DNA of 42,789 nt from Phycisphaerae bacterium (GTDB taxonomy: Bacteria > Planctomycetota > Phycisphaerae > UBA1845): assembly GCA_029260135.1 (NCBI GenBank), contig JAJDDV010000010.1:1-42789 (forward strand). Reading direction: 5' to 3'. The notes under the pieces are model-generated. The model was given only the letters and a program-made list of their open reading frames with translations, was not told the DNA's origin and did not search any database. Position 1 is the stretch's first letter. Each line of letters starts with the position of its first letter. A program made the position numbers and the translations under genes. Shown here piece by piece: positions 7,288 to 18,500 of this stretch.

Positions 7288-7848
7288 CTAAGGCGTGTGT
7301 TTGGGAATCCGAAGTCGTTTGGTGGCTGAACTGACCTTGAAGCCGTCGCCGTACTCGAATCGCGTGATCAGTTCGACCTCATGGCCGGCCAATTCCTTCT
7401 GCGCCCAGCGCAATCGTAGGAGATAGCCGATACCGAGGAACTTCGAACGCACGCGCGGGATGTCTTTGGTCGAATAATGCCAGTCACTGACGAGCGTCCT
7501 TGTCGGCGGCTCGGTCATCGACGTGCGCGTGAGTTGATACATCTCCATGTGGAGTGTTCCGGTGCGCGCAATTCCTCTTCCGCTTCCTGGGTCGAGGAAG
7601 ACGCGAAACTGAACGCCCTCGGGATCGCGATCGCCGGCGGCATCGAAACTGAGCCATGGAGATTGGCCATACAAGCAAGCAACCTTGCGGATGCTCGGCC
7701 CGCCGACTCCGCGTGAAGATCCGCCGCGCGGTCCTGCGCAGCCCGACAGCCAGGGGACGGCGACGACGGCCACCAGGAGGCAAACGGCGCAGCGATGGAC
7801 ATTCGAGGCGTTGGATGCCCGGAATTGAAGGTCTACTTGTTGGTTCAT
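7288..7848 (-). CDS. Putative lipoprotein of unknown function
   Basis: The protein has 186 residues. It has a lipoprotein signal peptide: a hydrophobic run AVCLLVAVVAVPW, then the lipobox LSGC with Cys37. The mature part reads as a beta-rich domain (SPWLSFDAAGDRDPEGVQFR, YLLRLRWAQKELAGHEVELI). I do not recognise the family. It follows the secretin gene by about 106 bases on the same strand. Secretins often depend on a small lipoprotein (pilotin or GspS), so a role in targeting the secretin is possible, but no pilotin similarity is visible. Confidence 0.75.
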   Translation of the reverse strand: MNQQVDLQFRASNASNVHRCAVCLLVAVVAVPWLSGCAGPRGGSSRGVGGPSIRKVACLYGQSPWLSFDAAGDRDPEGVQFRVFLDPGSGRGIARTGTLHMEMYQLTRTSMTEPPTRTLVSDWHYSTKDIPRVRSKFLGIGYLLRLRWAQKELAGHEVELITRFEYGDGFKVSSATKRLRIPKHTP

Positions 7849-7954
7849 TTGTTGGTCGCCGGAAACTCTACTGAGACGAACGACTGATTACCAATTACGA
7901 AGTACGGACTCTCGGCGGCCGGGTTCGAGGCGGTTGGCATCGAGTGCATTTCCA

Positions 7955-10900
7955 TCAGTCGGCATCGACAGTCGCTGGTTCGCTCTGGACGATCTTGGGC
8001 CCGAACGCACGCGATTGCACCGTTGACGTCGAGGTCGGTTTCGATATCGACGGTCCGTAGATCTTGGGTTTGGGGCCGTATAGCTCGCGTTCGTCGGGTC
8101 GCTTCTGGGCGGGATGGCCGTCACCCGGATCCGATCGGCCATCGACGGGGCCCATCAGTTTCGCATCGGGCATGATGCGAATGCCTTCCATGAGCGGGCT
8201 CTGGCGAATCCAATCGGGCAGGACGAAGCCGTCTCGCTCGGTGATCGACATGCGGTGCGCGTCTTCACTCGTACGAAGCACTTCCACCGACATGGCGATG
8301 AGCAGTTCGGTCTTGGTCGTCGAGGTACTCGTCGAACGGAACAACGGTCCAATGTAGGGCAGTTCGCCCAGAATCGGGACCCTGTTCTCGCCGTCGGAGC
8401 GGCGCGACGTGATCAGTCCGCCGATCACGACGGTCTCGCCATCGCGAATCGTCACGTTCGTCTCGACCTCTCGCGTCGAGAAGATCGGCGCCGACACACC
8501 TTCCGTAAGCTGCAGGTTCTCACCGGCGAAGTTGGAGATCTCCTGGGTCAACTCGATCGTGACGTAGCCATCCGGACTGATGCTTGGCGTGGCCGTCAAC
8601 ACAAAGCCTACGTCCTCTCGGCCAACGGAGGTGTTGGTCGATCCGGTATCGTTGAGCTGCGAACTCTGCACGATGGGAACCTGGTCTGCAATCGTAATGC
8701 GTCCCTCATCGCCGTTTCTGACAACGATGGTCGGGCGCGAGAGTATCTCCAGGCGGCTGTTCTGCTGCAATGCGTGGAAGAGGAAGCTGAAATCCTCGCC
8801 GGTCATGGTGAAGTTGAATCCGCCGATGCCCAGCCCGGCGGCGCCGAGCTGCGTGCCGCCGACGAAGTCAAAGTCACTTCCCTGGATAACTCCGTTGGGG
8901 CCCACGGCCGCATTGAGTGAGAAGTCCAGCTCTTGTCCGGCGAATTCCATACCGAACTCGAAGCTGTCGGTCAGCTTGACCTCGGCGACGATGACGGAGA
9001 TTCGGACCTGCGGTTCGGGGCGATCCAGCTGCCGAATCATGTCCATGGTTTCCTGATAGCGCTGGCGAGAGGTTCCTATGATCAGCGTGCTGCTGCCCTC
9101 CTCCTCGTTGCCGACGGACTCGACGGAGACCTGTCGCTCCATGCGGCGCGTGTTGGCCTCTTCGCTGTCGACTTCGCCGAGTACCGCCTGTTCCTGCTCG
9201 TTGATGCCCTGGATGGCACCGGCGATTTCGTCGGCGGGTCGGAAATGGGCCGGGACGACATCGAGCATGCGTGTTTCGGCGGCCTGCGAATCGAGGTATT
9301 GGATCAGCTCTTCGGCCATTCGCAGATCGACTTCCGCCCCAGCGGCGATCAGCGTATTGGTTCGTGCGTCGGCCGCGAAGCGAAGTTCCTGCCCGACGCT
9401 GGCGACGTCGAATTCACCGATCGTCTCACCGAAGATGAGCTGGCTCTGCGTTTCGCCGTCGCCGGCTTCTTCTGCGGCGAATAGTTCCGTCAACTGGTCG
9501 GCCATTGTCTGCGCATCGCTGTTGATCAGCGGGAACAGTCGGAGTTCGGACCGGATGGGCCGAATGGTGTCGAAGTCGCGGATCATCGCTTCGAGCATGG
9601 CCACGCTGTCCGCGGGGGCCACGACGAGAAGAGAATTGGTTCTCGGGTCCGGTTCGATGCGAATGTCCTGCCGGAGCAGCTTGCGCACGTTCTCGGAGCC
9701 GTCGGCGAGCTTCTCGGTCCACGAGAGGATCATGGCCTTCTCGTTGTCGCTGCCGGCGTCTTCGCCCGCGAGCGTTCGCTGGAGCAGGTCGGCGAATTCC
9801 TCGGCCAGTGCCTGTTTGAGCTGAACGACTTTGACCATCATCTCGACGGTGGGCGCCGAGGTATCCAACCGCTCGATGACCTCTGAGATGTTGGCCATCT
9901 GCGAGGGTGATGCCCAGACGATGACAGAGTTGGTTCGTTCGTCGGCCTCGGTGGCGATGGCATCGAGGCGTCCGCTTGCGCCTTCGCCCTGTGCCTGGAA
10001 CAACGTGTCGAGTGATTCGGCGACCTTAGTCGCCTTGGCCATTTTCAGCGGGAAGATCTCAAACTGCCCGGCGAGGCTCGAGGGCTTATCGAGCAGTTGC
10101 AGCAACTCGACGATCAATTCATGGTCGTCGCGTGAGGCGCTGCAGATCAGACTGTTGGAGGTCTCTTCCGGCATGATGACGATGGGCGTGCGCTGGAGGT
10201 CGTCGCCCTCCGCGCGCGAGTCGAACAGCTCCTGCATTCGGCTGGAGAGCTGGCCAGCGGAGGCATGCTCGAGAGAATAGACCGTGAACTTGGCTGTGAG
10301 GGGGCCGGACTCCACGTCGAGTCGGCGGACGAGTTCCTCGACGCGTTCCATGGCGTCGCGTGAACCGGCCACGACCAGCGCGTTGCTCCGCGGATCGGGG
10401 AGGACGGTTGGCGCGGTAAACGACTCGGCGCCGCTGGCCATGCCCGTGAACAGCTCCTCCAACATGCTGGCGAGCACCTCGGCGTCGGCGAACTGAAGTT
10501 CGAAGAGCTGGGTGTCGTTGAGGAGGGGCTGTGTTTCGAGCTTCGCGATGAGTCGCTTGATCTCTTCGTAGTCTTCCATGGACGATGCGATCACGAGCGA
10601 GTTGCTCCGCTCGTCGACGACAACGATGGGGAGATCCATCATGAGGTCCTCTTCGCGGCGCAGCTCGGCTTTGCGCTGCCAGAGGTCTTCGATTTTCTGT
10701 TTGAGATCGTCCGCTGTGAGTCGTTCACAGCGAATGATGCGAATCTGGTCGAAGAGCTTCGCGGGTTTGTTGTCGAGCTGGCGTGAGATGGTGAGGATCT
10801 CGTCGAAGTTCTCTTCGGAGGCCGAGACGATGAGCGAGTTGCTGCGAATGTCGACACTGAGGAAGACCCGTTCGCGTTCGGTGGCCATTCGGCCGGCCTC

Positions 10901-12421
10901 GGTCGCTTCGAGCGCTTCGAGGCGTTGGTTGAAGAGTTCGGTGACGATGTCGCCGATCTTCGGCGCGTCGGTGTGTTCGAGCGTGATAAAACGAAGCGGG
11001 AACTTGAGCGCGGTGGCCGGGCGGTCAAGGTCTGCCACCACCGATTCGACCAGCGACATGTGCTCTTCTCGACCGGTGACAATGAGCGTGTTGGTGCGGA
11101 TGTCGGGAAAGATTCCGACACTGTAGACGAGGGCCTTTCCGATGGCGTCGTCGGGAACGGCATCGGTGCCACTGCCGTCGGGGTCTTGGGTCAGCTCACC
11201 GCCGCCGTCGGTCATGCTCTTGATAAGGTCGCCTAGCGTCTGGGCGTCGGCGAAGCGGAGCGGGAAAAGTCTCATGGCGACGGCGCCGGCCATCGGCACG
11301 CCGTCCATCAGGCGGATCAATTCACCGAGCGGTCCGACGTTCTCCTCGACGGTCGCGACGATGAGGCTGTTGGTGCCTTCGTCGGCGAGGATGCGCGTGG
11401 GTTTTTGTAGATCGATCGCGGGCAGATCGACGATTTCTCCGGAGGGGAGTGCTTTGCTGATCTGCAGGCGCTGGATGACCTCCTCGGCGGCCTCTTGTGT
11501 GTCCGGTGAGTCGAGCAACTCTGTGATGACCCCCTCCATCTCGTTGGACTTGGAGTGCAGCAGCGGGAAGATGACGAGCTTGACCTCGCCCCAGCCGGGA
11601 ACGGGCTCGACGTCGATCTGGTCAAGCAGCACCTGTATCTTCGCACGTTCTTTCTCGGGCGCGAGGACCATGATGCTGTTGTTGGCGTTGTTGGGGATGA
11701 TCTGGATTTCGTGCTTCGCGCCCGTGGCGCCGACCCTCTCCTTGAGTTTGTCGATGACCTCTTTGAGTTCCTCCGCAACCTCACTCGCTTTGCGGTGCTT
11801 GATGTGGAAGACGAGTTGCTCGGGTTCGGGCAGTTCTTCCTTTGTGGCATCGACCTGCTGGATCAGGTCGACAATGAAGTCGATATCGCCGGGAAGCGCA
11901 GAGACCACCATGATATTGGAGGAAAGCGCAGTGATGGAGAGTCTGAGTTCATCGCGTTGATTGGGCAGGTCAAGCAACTGGCCGAGGGCGGGTTCAAGCG
12001 TACTCGCTAGGTCCTTCGCGTCCTTCTCCGTGACCGTGATGACGCGGATTTCCTTCTGTTCGACGGTTTCTTCCAGAAGGGCGATGAGTAGCTCAAGAAC
12101 GTTGAGATCATTCTCGTTCCCGCGAAGGATCAACTGATCGCCGATGATCTCAACATCCGTATCTTCAGAGATGTGGAGTAATTTGGGATCGATCGATTTG
12201 AGTAGATTGTCGATGCGGTCCGGTTGTGCGGGCGCTTGAGCACTTGAAGGCGGTTGCTGCGCGGCGGGCGGATTCTTGGCGGGATCGCGCGGCTGGGAGT
12301 CGTCTTGCGCCAGCGCGACGCCGGTAGTCAGCGCCAGGCTCGCGATGCAGACGCACAAACAACGCGCCGGGAGCGACCGACTCAACCGCCCTTTACCGAT
12401 GCAGTTCCACTCATTCATCAT
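7955..12421 (-). CDS. gspD: Secretin (GspD-like) with about 12 N1-type repeats
   Basis: The protein has about 1488 residues from ATG 12421. I chose that start because AAAGGAA lies upstream and a signal peptide follows (LPARCLCVCIASLALTTGVA, LAQ). An ATG at 12535 overlapping the previous stop would add 38 residues before the signal. After a first N0-like block come about 12 repeats of 75-100 residues, each with an 'FPLxFADA..LA..L..LF' half and a 'D.RTNSLIV.A' half. They end in a secretin domain (about residues 1137-1387): QVRISVIVAEVKLTDSFEFG, SRLEILSRPTIVVRN, VGFVLTATPSISPDGYVTIE, REVETNVTIRDGETVVIGGL, GELPYIGPLFRS. Ordinary GspD has N0 plus three N domains and about 650-700 residues. It should form the outer-membrane channel. 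The C-terminal Pro/Ser/Thr tail of about 100 residues could be a pilotin-binding or linker segment. Confidence 0.93.
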   Translation of the reverse strand: MMNEWNCIGKGRLSRSLPARCLCVCIASLALTTGVALAQDDSQPRDPAKNPPAAQQPPSSAQAPAQPDRIDNLLKSIDPKLLHISEDTDVEIIGDQLILRGNENDLNVLELLIALLEETVEQKEIRVITVTEKDAKDLASTLEPALGQLLDLPNQRDELRLSITALSSNIMVVSALPGDIDFIVDLIQQVDATKEELPEPEQLVFHIKHRKASEVAEELKEVIDKLKERVGATGAKHEIQIIPNNANNSIMVLAPEKERAKIQVLLDQIDVEPVPGWGEVKLVIFPLLHSKSNEMEGVITELLDSPDTQEAAEEVIQRLQISKALPSGEIVDLPAIDLQKPTRILADEGTNSLIVATVEENVGPLGELIRLMDGVPMAGAVAMRLFPLRFADAQTLGDLIKSMTDGGGELTQDPDGSGTDAVPDDAIGKALVYSVGIFPDIRTNTLIVTGREEHMSLVESVVADLDRPATALKFPLRFITLEHTDAPKIGDIVTELFNQRLEALEATEAGRMATERERVFLSVDIRSNSLIVSASEENFDEILTISRQLDNKPAKLFDQIRIIRCERLTADDLKQKIEDLWQRKAELRREEDLMMDLPIVVVDERSNSLVIASSMEDYEEIKRLIAKLETQPLLNDTQLFELQFADAEVLASMLEELFTGMASGAESFTAPTVLPDPRSNALVVAGSRDAMERVEELVRRLDVESGPLTAKFTVYSLEHASAGQLSSRMQELFDSRAEGDDLQRTPIVIMPEETSNSLICSASRDDHELIVELLQLLDKPSSLAGQFEIFPLKMAKATKVAESLDTLFQAQGEGASGRLDAIATEADERTNSVIVWASPSQMANISEVIERLDTSAPTVEMMVKVVQLKQALAEEFADLLQRTLAGEDAGSDNEKAMILSWTEKLADGSENVRKLLRQDIRIEPDPRTNSLLVVAPADSVAMLEAMIRDFDTIRPIRSELRLFPLINSDAQTMADQLTELFAAEEAGDGETQSQLIFGETIGEFDVASVGQELRFAADARTNTLIAAGAEVDLRMAEELIQYLDSQAAETRMLDVVPAHFRPADEIAGAIQGINEQEQAVLGEVDSEEANTRRMERQVSVESVGNEEEGSSTLIIGTSRQRYQETMDMIRQLDRPEPQVRISVIVAEVKLTDSFEFGMEFAGQELDFSLNAAVGPNGVIQGSDFDFVGGTQLGAAGLGIGGFNFTMTGEDFSFLFHALQQNSRLEILSRPTIVVRNGDEGRITIADQVPIVQSSQLNDTGSTNTSVGREDVGFVLTATPSISPDGYVTIELTQEISNFAGENLQLTEGVSAPIFSTREVETNVTIRDGETVVIGGLITSRRSDGENRVPILGELPYIGPLFRSTSTSTTKTELLIAMSVEVLRTSEDAHRMSITERDGFVLPDWIRQSPLMEGIRIMPDAKLMGPVDGRSDPGDGHPAQKRPDERELYGPKPKIYGPSISKPTSTSTVQSRAFGPKIVQSEPATVDAD

Positions 12422-12531
12422 CGTCGTATTCCTTTGTTCGGGCCTTCCTCCACAGCCCGCTGAGCTCAACTTACCCTTCCGGTGCTCCATCCCGCACTCG
12501 CGCGTCTTCTCGTTTGCGAGTCCTTCCGCGA

Positions 12532-15500
12532 TCATCGCCGCCTCCGAGGTCGGCTCGACTGCGATCGCGACGACTGGGATCGCGGCGACGATCGCCTGCT
12601 CGAACCGCGCCTTGCGCCACTCCTGGAGCCTGATGAATCGCCCTTGAGGCGATCGATCAGCGTTTGAATCTCGTCTGCAGGAACTCTGCCCAGCGTGATC
12701 ATTCGGATCCCCTGCCCACCGGGGGGACCCATTTGCTCCAGCGCCCTAACCATCGTTTCGGCGTCATCGAAGAGCGAGGGACTTCCGGAGAGAATGACGG
12801 AGTGACTTCGCGTGTCGGGCATGACACGAATGGCGAGCGGGCGACTTCTGCGGTCGCTGCCGCCCGCACTCTGTGCGCTCTCATTGATCGTCTGCTCGAC
12901 CTTCTCCGCCAGATCGGTCACGTTAACTCCCGACGCCACCTGAATGAGCCGGTAGTTAGGCGGCGACTCCTCCTCAATATCGAGCTGGTCGATCAGGCTT
13001 CGGATCGCGGAGAGGTCTCTTGGTCCGGCCTGGACGATCAGGCGGTTCGCCGCCTCGTTGGCGATGATGACGGGTGCGGACTGCCCGCGGGGACGTGCTC
13101 CGGTCGTGAACATCTCCTGCAGATTGGCGGCGATTTCACCGGCCTGGGCGTGCTGAATCTGGATGATCTGCGGTTTGACGCCCTCTTCGCCGGCGAGGTC
13201 GAGCTCCTGAATCGTCGCTTCGATGCGGTCGACGTCTTCCTGACTTCCGCTGACAACCACGGCATTGCTCTGTGTAAGGATGCTGAGGCGCATGTCGCCG
13301 GCGAGTTCACCACCGCGAGAGCTGCCGCCGGGCTTCCGAAGATATTCCTTCATGGCCGTGAGCATTTCGTTGGCGTCGCCGTAGAGCACGGGAACGACAC
13401 GTACGATCTCACCGACCGCGGCGATCTTCTCGTCGTCGAGGCCGTCGATGAGGTTCTGGACGATCAGATGGTTGGATTCGGTGGCGGTGACGACGATGGT
13501 TCGCGTGGAGGGTTCCGCCACGGCGTTGATGACATCCATGGCACTGCCGCCCTTCCTGCCCTGGAGCGACTGTGTTTTCGCACGGCCCCATTCGTTGATG
13601 ATCTTCGCGACGCCTGGCGGGTCCGCGTACTTGAGCTTGTAGATCTTCATGCGCGGCGCCAGACGAAGGGCGATGTCCTCGCGATCGATCTCGGCGATCC
13701 TCGCTTTGACGAGTTCCATGTTCTCTTCGCTGGCCTGGACGATGACCTGATGCGTGCTGACGTCCGGGGTGACGACGACGGTAAAGGTCAGCGCGGACTG
13801 GTTCTGGCCGCCGATGCCCTGCACGGCGCGTTTCTTGTCTTCGAAGATTCGGTTGATCGACTCGGCCACGGCGTCGGCGTCGGCGTATTGCAGTGCGATC
13901 GTTTCGGTCTGCAGGGTGAGCGGCGATTCCTGCTCGAGCGGATCGACGAACTCGTTCTTGATCTCGTCGAGCTGCTCCTGCGTGCCGCGTACGATCAGCA
14001 TGTTCAGCGACGGGTTGGCCTCGACCACCGGCGGAAGCTGCGTCGATTTGGTCGTCCTCTTCGCCCAGAGCTTGTTGATGTTCTGGGCGACCTCGCGGGC
14101 GTTGGCGGTCTTGAGCGAGATCATCATGGTGCTGATGTCTTGCGCCATGGTCGCGGGGTTGTCGATCTTGGGGAGATTCGTCTCGAGGAACCCGAAAACG
14201 AGCGGGCTGCCGAGGACGACCAGTGCGTTGGCCTGCTCATTCACATCGACGCTGAAGGCATCCATGTTGCCGCGTTGTTCCGGAGGGAGCAGGCGGAGGT
14301 AGTCCTGCATGAGCTTGTTGACCTGATCGAGGACGTCTACGGCGTTGGCATACTCGAGCGGGTAAACGCGGAACTCGAACGCGAAGGTCTTGGGGACGTC
14401 GAGCGTTTTGGCGAGTGCTTCGATGTCGGTGAACATGGCCTCGTCGGAGCGAACGAAGAGCCGCTTGGACGGGTCGTGCGACGTGATCGTGAACTGCCCG
14501 CCGGTTGCTTGGCGCGGTGCGCCGCGGCGGCCGCTGCTCGAGGTGCCATAGGCCCCTTCGATGGCCTCGGCGACGTCACTGGGCTTTGCGTTTTCGAGCG
14601 TGATGACGCGAAGCGTCATGGTATCGGCGGCGTCGGCTTCGAGCCTGGCGACGGCGTCGTGAATGCGCTGGTGGAGATTCTCTGCGGCGGCGAAGAGAAG
14701 CATACGTTTACCCTCTTCTCCGATGAACTTGGGGCCTCTACCGGCGGAGGCTTGCGGGGCGCCTCGTCGCCCCTTGGTCGCGCCGCCGGTCCCGCCAAAC
14801 ATCTGAACGAGCGTCGAGGCGACGGATGCGGCGTCGGCGTGGACGAGCGTGATGGAGTTCCACTCTTCGTCGCCGGAGGGAAGATCGAGACGGGCGACGA
14901 TGCCATCGATTTCGTCGAGCTGTTCCTGCGTAGCCATCACGGTGAGGAGATTCAGCCGCGGATAGGGCACGAACGTCGGCGTATTGAGCTTTCCGCCGGG
15001 TCTTCCGGCACTTCCCTTACTGCCTCGTGCCTTCACGGCACCGCCGCCCTCGCCGAACTTGGCGTCGAGCTGGTCGGCGATTTCCGAGGCGTCGGCGTGC
15101 TCGAGTTCGTAGTAGCGGGTCAGTCGTTCGGGGATTTCCTCGCTCTCGAGCTGCTGGATGATCTCCCCGATGAAGTCGATGGCCACCTGAGGCGCCATGA
15201 CGATGATGGTGTTCGTCTCTTCGTTGCTGGAGATCTTGATGTCTTTGGCGTCAACGCCGAGCTTTCCGGTTCCGGTGACGACGTCGGCCATGATGGTACG
15301 CGGGAGGTAATCGGCTTCAGGCGCGCCCGGTGTGGAGCGAGCGGTACGTCCCTGCCGGCCTCTCTGTCCCGCAGCAGCGCCGCCGCTTGCGCGACGTGTG
15401 GGGCGGCGTGCGTTAAGACCCAGCATCTCGGTGAGCATCGATTCGACATCGGCTGCGTTGAGCTTCTCGAGCGTGAAGATCTTCATGTCGCTGTTGATCG

Positions 15501-18500
15501 GCTGGGGTTGGTCGATCGTGGCGAGCAGTTCGAGTATGGCGGGGTATTGATTGGCCTCGGCGCGGAGGATGAGCGACCGGTCTCGCGGGTTGGGGTAGAT
15601 GCGCACGGCCGCGGCGGGGAGCTGGGCGATCTGCTGTTGCTGTTGTGGTTGCTGGCCGCGCTGCTGTCCGCGCTGCTGCTGGCCTGGCTGGCCTTTGGCT
15701 TGCTGTTGTTGGCGGGCCTGCTGCTGTTGTTGCTGGCGGGCGCGCTGCTGCTGCAGTCTTTGCTGCTGCTGCACCTGTTGTCGCTGCTGCCGGGTGGCGT
15801 TGAACATTTCGCCGAGGATATCTGCGGCGGTGAAGACGTCGATAAATCGGACGCGATAGATGCGGATGTCTGGAGGGTACTCAAGGTCTTTGACCTCTTC
15901 CTCGATCTCTTCGATCCAGTCCGGGATGTCCTCAATGAGTGAACCGGGGCCCTCTAGATAGAGTTCGCCGGTTTTGTCATTGACACGAATGGTCAGCACC
16001 TTTCGTTCGCCGGATTCCGTCGAATTGTCATCGGAGTCGGCCGGCGCCTCGCCGGCAAGCATGGATTCGACGGCCTTGGCAAAGGGGTCTTCGGATTTGT
16101 CGTCGTCGGCTGGATCGGTTTGCCCCAGCGCTGCCAGAGTGAGCGTGTTGGCCATTCGTTCGAAGGCGAGCGGAGCTACACATCGATTCGCCGTCGGCTT
16201 GCGCGGCTTGAGCTGTTCGACGTCGATTTCGGCTTCTTTGCTCGGTGAGATGTCCTCGATACGAATGTCTATATCGGGGTGAGCGAGCTTCATCATCAGC
16301 GCGGTCTGTTTCGCGGTGAGCCCTTGCACACTCATGATGCCCTTATTGCGCTTGGGATCAGGCTGAGCAACGTCGATGCGTTCACGAATAATGTCTCGTA
16401 TCTCGTCGAAGCGGCTCTCGTCGGTGTATCGAACGATCAGCGTGTTGTCGAAGTCGAGATAGTCGACAGTCGGTAGCTCGGCCGACGCGCCCCACAGTGC
16501 GCTCAGTGCGAACTCGAGTTCCATGGACGCGTCCATGGCATCTTTGTGCTCGAGCGTGTAGAAGAACTTGGGAATGTCCGGTGCATTCACCGGACCTTCG
16601 TCGATGTCGAACTGGGCGACGATCTCGGCGATCTCGGCGATCTTTGCCGCCGGGGCGGCCACGAGCAGCGTCTGCGAGACCTTGTCGGCACGCATGTAGA
16701 GATCGGGACCGGTCCAGACCTTCTCGGTCTCGAAGGGGTCGTCGTCTTCGACGACGGACGGGGCTTGGCGACCCCGCTGCGGAATTCGTTTCCCCGCTTG
16801 GGGCGGTGCATCGAAGACATTGACGATCAGGTTGCCGAGCGTATCGATGTCGGCGTGGGCGATGTCGAAGACCTTGATGTCTCTTCCCGCGCTCGACATG
16901 CCGTCCAGATGTCCGATCCACTCGGTGGCCTTTTCGACCGCTTCGCGAGGGCCGTGCAAGACGACGGCACCGCCGCCGGGTGCTTCGACAACCGACAGTT
17001 TTTTGGCGTCGAACACCTGCGAAGGAATTGCGGCCTTGCCCTTCGACGCTCGAGGACGTCGCGGCGCGCCCATCATCTCCTTGATGGTGCGGACCATTTC
17101 CGCCGGCGCGCTGTTGTTGAGCACAACCGTCTTGAAGACGGCGGTATCCTCGCCGGGGTGGTCGAACGACTTGATGAACTCGCGTGCGGCGTCGACCAGG
17201 ACCTTCGGCGCGACGATGATGACGCGTTGCTGCCGGGCGTCGGGAAGCAGGAGAAAATGCTCGGTCATCTTACCGGGTGTGCCGGGTTTTTGCGCGGTTC
17301 GGGGACGCCCGGGCTCGGCCGGCTTCTCGTAGAGCTTACCCTCCGCGACCAGCTCCTTGGCCTTCATTTCGAGCAGCGGCGTGATGAGTTCAATGGCCTC
17401 GTCCGGATTCATGGCCGTGAGCGGGATGATCTCGGTGATGTTCGGCGTGTCGGGAATGCCTACGCGAAGCACCTCCATGAGTTCTTCGATCTCGGTGAAT
17501 TCGTCCACCTGAGCGAGGACGACGAGTCTTCCGACGGCCGGTTGCGGAATGAATCGGGGTCCATCGCCGGAGGTCGTACCCTTGACGCCGCTTGTCTTCG
17601 GACCACGGGGAATGCCCGGCTTGATCGTGCTCAGAAGCGTATCGGCGAGTATCTCGATGTTGCACCCGCGCGGGAAATCCTCGTACACCTTCATCACCGT
17701 ACCGCCCTCCTCGACGTCAAACTCCGCGATCAAACGCGCGACTTTGACCATCGTGGCGGGAATGGCTCGCACGACCAGGCGATTGCCGAGCTGGAACATC
17801 GTCAAGTCAGGCAGAACGGTCCCGGTTGCCGGCATCTGACCGGCCTTGGCCGGGCGCGGGCGAGGCCTCTTGGCAGCTCCGCCCGATCCACCGACCACAA
17901 GCGTCTCGATGGCCGTCTTGATGTCGGCGGGATCGGCGAAGCGAATCTCGAACGAGCGCTGTTCGATCTCCACCGGCTGATCGATCTCCGCAACGATGGC
18001 GCGCAGCTCGTCGAGGATTTGATCCCGCGCGCCGAAGACCAGGATGGCCCCGTCGGCAAGGGCATATCGTACACCGGACGTTCTCGCCTCCGCGGACTGC
18101 AGCGTCACGAGTTGGTCCATGATCGCCTGCGGATCGCCGTGATTGACCATCAGTTTGGAGAAGGGAGCACTCTCTCCCAGCTCGCTCTCCAACTGGTTGA
18201 TGATAACCTGATAGTCTTCCCACTCGGGTTCCGTACACAGGATGTACAGCCGGTTCTGCTCGTCGTTGGCGGTGAACTTGGAGACCGATACCTTGCCCTG
18301 GGGTGCGCGCCGCGCCTTGCCCTTGCCTTTCTTGCCCAGCGCCGCGCCGCCGCCGCCCTCCTCCATCTCGCGCAGCATGTTGGACACGAACGAAGGCTTC
18401 TGGAATCTCAGTTCGGCAATGTGCAACGTGGGCGTGTCACCCGCCACATCGAGCAGCACGACGACCTCGCGGATCTTCTCCAGGTCCCTCTCGGTCCCCT

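Noticed and set aside
12422..12535. Secretin start at ATG 12535 overlapping the previous stop
   Set aside because: It would place 38 hydrophilic residues before the signal peptide. ATG 12421 has a ribosome site and starts close to the signal peptide. The overlap makes 12535 possible but less likely.
12664..15942. Long open frame of over 1000 codons on the plus strand opposite the giant repeat gene (and another at 16546-18654)
   Set aside because: The minus strand has a coherent repeat protein with signal peptide. The plus frame is a mirror of its GC-rich codon use, has no recognisable domain, and is rich in Asp/Arg/Leu/His as expected of an antisense shadow.
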